This document shows, in pieces, positions 61,820-64,000 of a DNA stretch of 64,000 nucleotides. The notes beneath the pieces were generated by a model. That model was given only the letters and a program-made list of their open reading frames with translations. It made no database searches and was not told where the DNA came from. A program made the translations under genes and the position numbers. Within the stretch, counting starts at the first letter, position 1. The number at the start of each line of letters is the position of its first letter. Source of the DNA: Lachnospiraceae bacterium 3-1 (GTDB lineage: Bacteria; Bacillota; Clostridia; Lachnospirales; Lachnospiraceae); the NCBI GenBank assembly GCA_000403255.2, contig KE159571.1, positions 1 through 64,000 of the forward strand. Reading direction: 5' to 3'.

Positions 61820-64000
61820 TTAAGCTGTTGCTATATTTCCTTCTGTCTGTTCCAGTTTTTTTACAAACTCTTCCATTACTTCATCCACGTCTGCGGTTTC
61901 CCGTATGATAATGGTATCTGCCAATTTTGCAATATACACATTCCTGCTTCCATTTCCTCCTTCCTGCCTTGCCATCTGAATAGATTTGTCATGGGGATAA
62001 ACTCTTGTTCCTCTTGGCAGGTCTACAATTTCTGCTCCTTTGTCATGGATCATTGCTGGCCCACCCTGCCAGTAATTTGTTCCCCGGTATAGCTTAGGTA
62101 TTTGGGGAATGTTTATTTTGAATTCTTTTCCGCCAAGTTTCGGTATCCAGTCAGGAATTTTTATTCCTATTTTGTTAATTCCTGCTATTGCTCCATTTAT
62201 GATACTAATCACGCCATTAATCGGGGCTTTTGCCAAAGCAACCAGACTGCTAAATACCCCACCGAAAATGTCTTTCACACCATTCCATGCTTTCGTCCAG
62301 TTTCCCGTAAATATACCTGTGATAAAATCCATTAGTCCACCAAGGGCTGTCGTGATTCCAGAAAATATTTCTGTCGCTGATTGGAACAAAGAACCGAACA
62401 ACCCAATTGCCGCGCCTATGGCTGCACCAAGATAAACTTCAAACACCGCTTTAAAAAGTTCTCCAGCTTTTTCTAAATAAGGTTTTACTGTTACCCACAT
62501 TTCCTGCGCCTTCTCTGCAAACTCCCAAAATTTTTCCCCACTTGAATCCACTTTCGATTTAAAAAAATCAAAGTCAAACCCACATGCCTCAAAGATCGAT
62601 TTTATATAATTCCCAACTTTTTTAGTCATTTTTACAAGTTTATCCCAGTTTTTATACACTGCAATTCCTGCCACTACCAATGCACCCAGTATCAAAATGA
62701 CTGAATTTGCTGGCCCCAGAAAAGTAAACAGTGCTTTTGCTCCACCGCCAATGATACCTCCCAACCTTTTAAACGGACCCAATACCTTTCCTACTATTTT
62801 TCCAAACGCTCCAAAATATTTTCCAATTCCCTTTCCGGCCATACCAAGCAGCCTGCTTTTTCCTATCAAACCTCCAATTGCTCTTCCTACCGTTGCAAAA
62901 GGCTTTAAGGCTACACTCGCTATTTTTCCTATTCCTCCGAATGCATTTTTTAATATTCCCATCCCCGGTATCTGTATCTTGGGCATAAATTTTATATTCT
63001 TTAATATCTCTCCTGCCTTTTGTGTCCTTCCTACGATAGTTGGCAGGCTTTTTCCTAACAGCCCAAATTTTGTTATGACCTGTCCGATACTTCCTGTTGT
63101 CTTTCCAAATATCATGACAAGCGGGCCTGCCGCTGCTGCCATTGCCGCCCAGTGTATGATCTGGTCTATCTGTTCATCACTCAATGAGCCAAACTTTTCC
63201 GCCAGTTCCTGTAGCTTCCCGACACCTTTTTCTACATATGGCATCAGTCTTTCTCCGAATGTAATTGTAATGGACTCAATTGTAGATTTTGATGTTGTCA
63301 GCCTGCCATTAAAATTGTCATTTGCAGTATCGTACATTTCTTTTGCCGCATCTTTCGAATTTTCAATGGATGCTGTAAGTTTATCAAAATCGCTGTCAGA
63401 CGAGTTCACGATAGCAAGCAGACCGCTCATGCCTGTTTTCCCTGCAAGCGTAGCCGCATATTGTGTCTTCTGCGCTTCTGTCAACCCCGCAAAAGAGCCG
63501 CGCATCTCTGTCATGAGGGTGGAAAATTCTTTCATATTCCCCTTAGAATCCGTAAGGCTGACCCCAAGTTCTTTCATAGCTATTTTTACAGAATCTGTTG
63601 GTTTTGCAAGGTTCGTAAGCAGACTTCGCAATGCAGTTCCTGAATTGGATGCCTTAATTCCGCTATTCGCCATTAGCCCGATCGCTACCGATACGTCTTT
63701 TGCGCTGTACCCTAACGCACCTGCTACCGGGGCAATATACTGAAATGTTTCTCCCATCATTCCTACATCTGTATTGGCATTTGACGCTGTCTTTGCAAGT
63801 ATGTCCACAAATTCATTCGTATCTTTTGCTTTCATTCCAAATGCTGTCAATGCATCTGTAACAATATCTGATGTCTGTGCCAAATCTTCTCCAGATGCCC
63901 CTGCCAGATACATGATGCCTTCTATCCCATCCAGCATTTCCCCTGTTTTCCATCCAGCCATTGCCATGTATGAAAATGCACTTGCCGATTCCGTAGCGCT
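61820..64000 (-). CDS. Phage tail tape-measure protein (TP901 core family), 5' end beyond window
   Basis: At least 726 codons, running off the right edge. The start of what is visible is the TP901 core: GEMLDGIEGIMYLAGASGED, TSDIVTDALTAFGMKAKDTN, KTASNANTDVGMMGETFQYI, ALGYSAKDVSVAIGLMANSG. The middle has long hydrophobic/glycine-rich stretches (SVILILGALVVAGIAVYKNW), and the end has a G-rich, CEGR-free tail with QEGGNGSRNVYIAKLADTII. It sets tail length and is ejected with DNA. No stop within the visible part. Any internal ATG (for instance 63967) is not the start. Confidence 0.93.
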   Translation of the reverse strand, partial: SATESASAFSYMAMAGWKTGEMLDGIEGIMYLAGASGEDLAQTSDIVTDALTAFGMKAKDTNEFVDILAKTASNANTDVGMMGETFQYIAPVAGALGYSAKDVSVAIGLMANSGIKASNSGTALRSLLTNLAKPTDSVKIAMKELGVSLTDSKGNMKEFSTLMTEMRGSFAGLTEAQKTQYAATLAGKTGMSGLLAIVNSSDSDFDKLTASIENSKDAAKEMYDTANDNFNGRLTTSKSTIESITITFGERLMPYVEKGVGKLQELAEKFGSLSDEQIDQIIHWAAMAAAAGPLVMIFGKTTGSIGQVITKFGLLGKSLPTIVGRTQKAGEILKNIKFMPKIQIPGMGILKNAFGGIGKIASVALKPFATVGRAIGGLIGKSRLLGMAGKGIGKYFGAFGKIVGKVLGPFKRLGGIIGGGAKALFTFLGPANSVILILGALVVAGIAVYKNWDKLVKMTKKVGNYIKSIFEACGFDFDFFKSKVDSSGEKFWEFAEKAQEMWVTVKPYLEKAGELFKAVFEVYLGAAIGAAIGLFGSLFQSATEIFSGITTALGGLMDFITGIFTGNWTKAWNGVKDIFGGVFSSLVALAKAPINGVISIINGAIAGINKIGIKIPDWIPKLGGKEFKINIPQIPKLYRGTNYWQGGPAMIHDKGAEIVDLPRGTRVYPHDKSIQMARQEGGNGSRNVYIAKLADTIIIRETADVDEVMEEFVKKLEQTEGNIATA

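Noticed and set aside
62697-63743. Long plus-strand ORF (348 codons) opposite the tape-measure gene
   Set aside because: Pro/Phe/Ile-rich shadow frame; the minus strand carries a clear TP901 tape-measure protein.
1-64000. CRISPR array, tRNA or rRNA genes
   Set aside because: Scanning by eye found no regularly spaced direct repeats, cloverleaf with a TTCGA arm, or rRNA motifs; a covariance search could still find something.

Overview
The window reads as chromosome from a low-GC Gram-positive gut-type clostridium, most probably a Lachnospiraceae member (Blautia/Ruminococcus-like). I infer this from the gene complement: type III glutamine synthetase, the rapZ-whiA-crh cluster with hprK nearby, DUF5685 and DUF1002 proteins, an exported trigger-factor-like lipoprotein, ISAzo13/IS1182/ISL3 transposases and a PBSX-like tail module. 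Species cannot be fixed from sequence reading alone.

Layout. (1) 1-12.4 kb is a decaying accessory region. It holds an ISAzo13 end, a truncated membrane protein with a broken regulator gene, a relic of PTS enzyme I, a PTS EIIBC(A) permease with a HAD phosphatase and a divergent AraC regulator, toxin-antitoxin relics, a D-serine/alanine/phosphodiesterase operon in which two of four genes are broken, an MFS fragment, and an ABC-permease fragment joined to an IS1182 fragment. Several of these genes look internally deleted. (2) 12.4-26.7 kb is mostly intact housekeeping: flavodoxin, a J-domain protein, DUF5685, nadE, hslO, a methyltransferase, DUF6709, DUF1002, a lipase-like hydrolase, an MCP-like protein, recJ, truA and a DHH phosphoesterase. 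(3) 26.76-28.5 kb is a defective ISL3 element sitting just after asnS. (4) 28.5-50 kb is core: asnS, exported trigger-factor-like lipoprotein, pncB, glnN, fba, a lipid kinase, crh-like, whiA, rapZ, murB, an M18 aminopeptidase, hprK, uvrC, ftsH and pyrG. A 591-bp nested inverted repeat separates ftsH from pyrG. (5) 50.1-52.1 kb is an AT-rich, translationally coupled three-gene operon of unknown function with a PIN-like last gene; this is the best candidate for an undescribed system. (6) After a HAD phosphatase and a C39-type protein, a prophage begins near 54 kb and runs off the right edge: early small genes with a ribbon-helix-helix repressor candidate, then (leftward transcription) tape measure, XkdP/Q/R/S/T/U-like baseplate genes, tail fibre, two holin-like proteins and an amidase endolysin.

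How the genes connect. HprK, the Crh-like protein (regulatory Ser kept, catalytic His replaced), RapZ and WhiA form a carbon-control and cell-envelope signalling neighbourhood. PncB and NadE together give nicotinate salvage to NAD. The PTS permease has lost the EIIA segment carrying the phospho-His, and a nearby enzyme I relic has lost its own phospho-His domain, so that locus probably depends on proteins encoded elsewhere or is dying. Most genes lie on the minus strand. I saw no rRNA, tRNA or CRISPR array.
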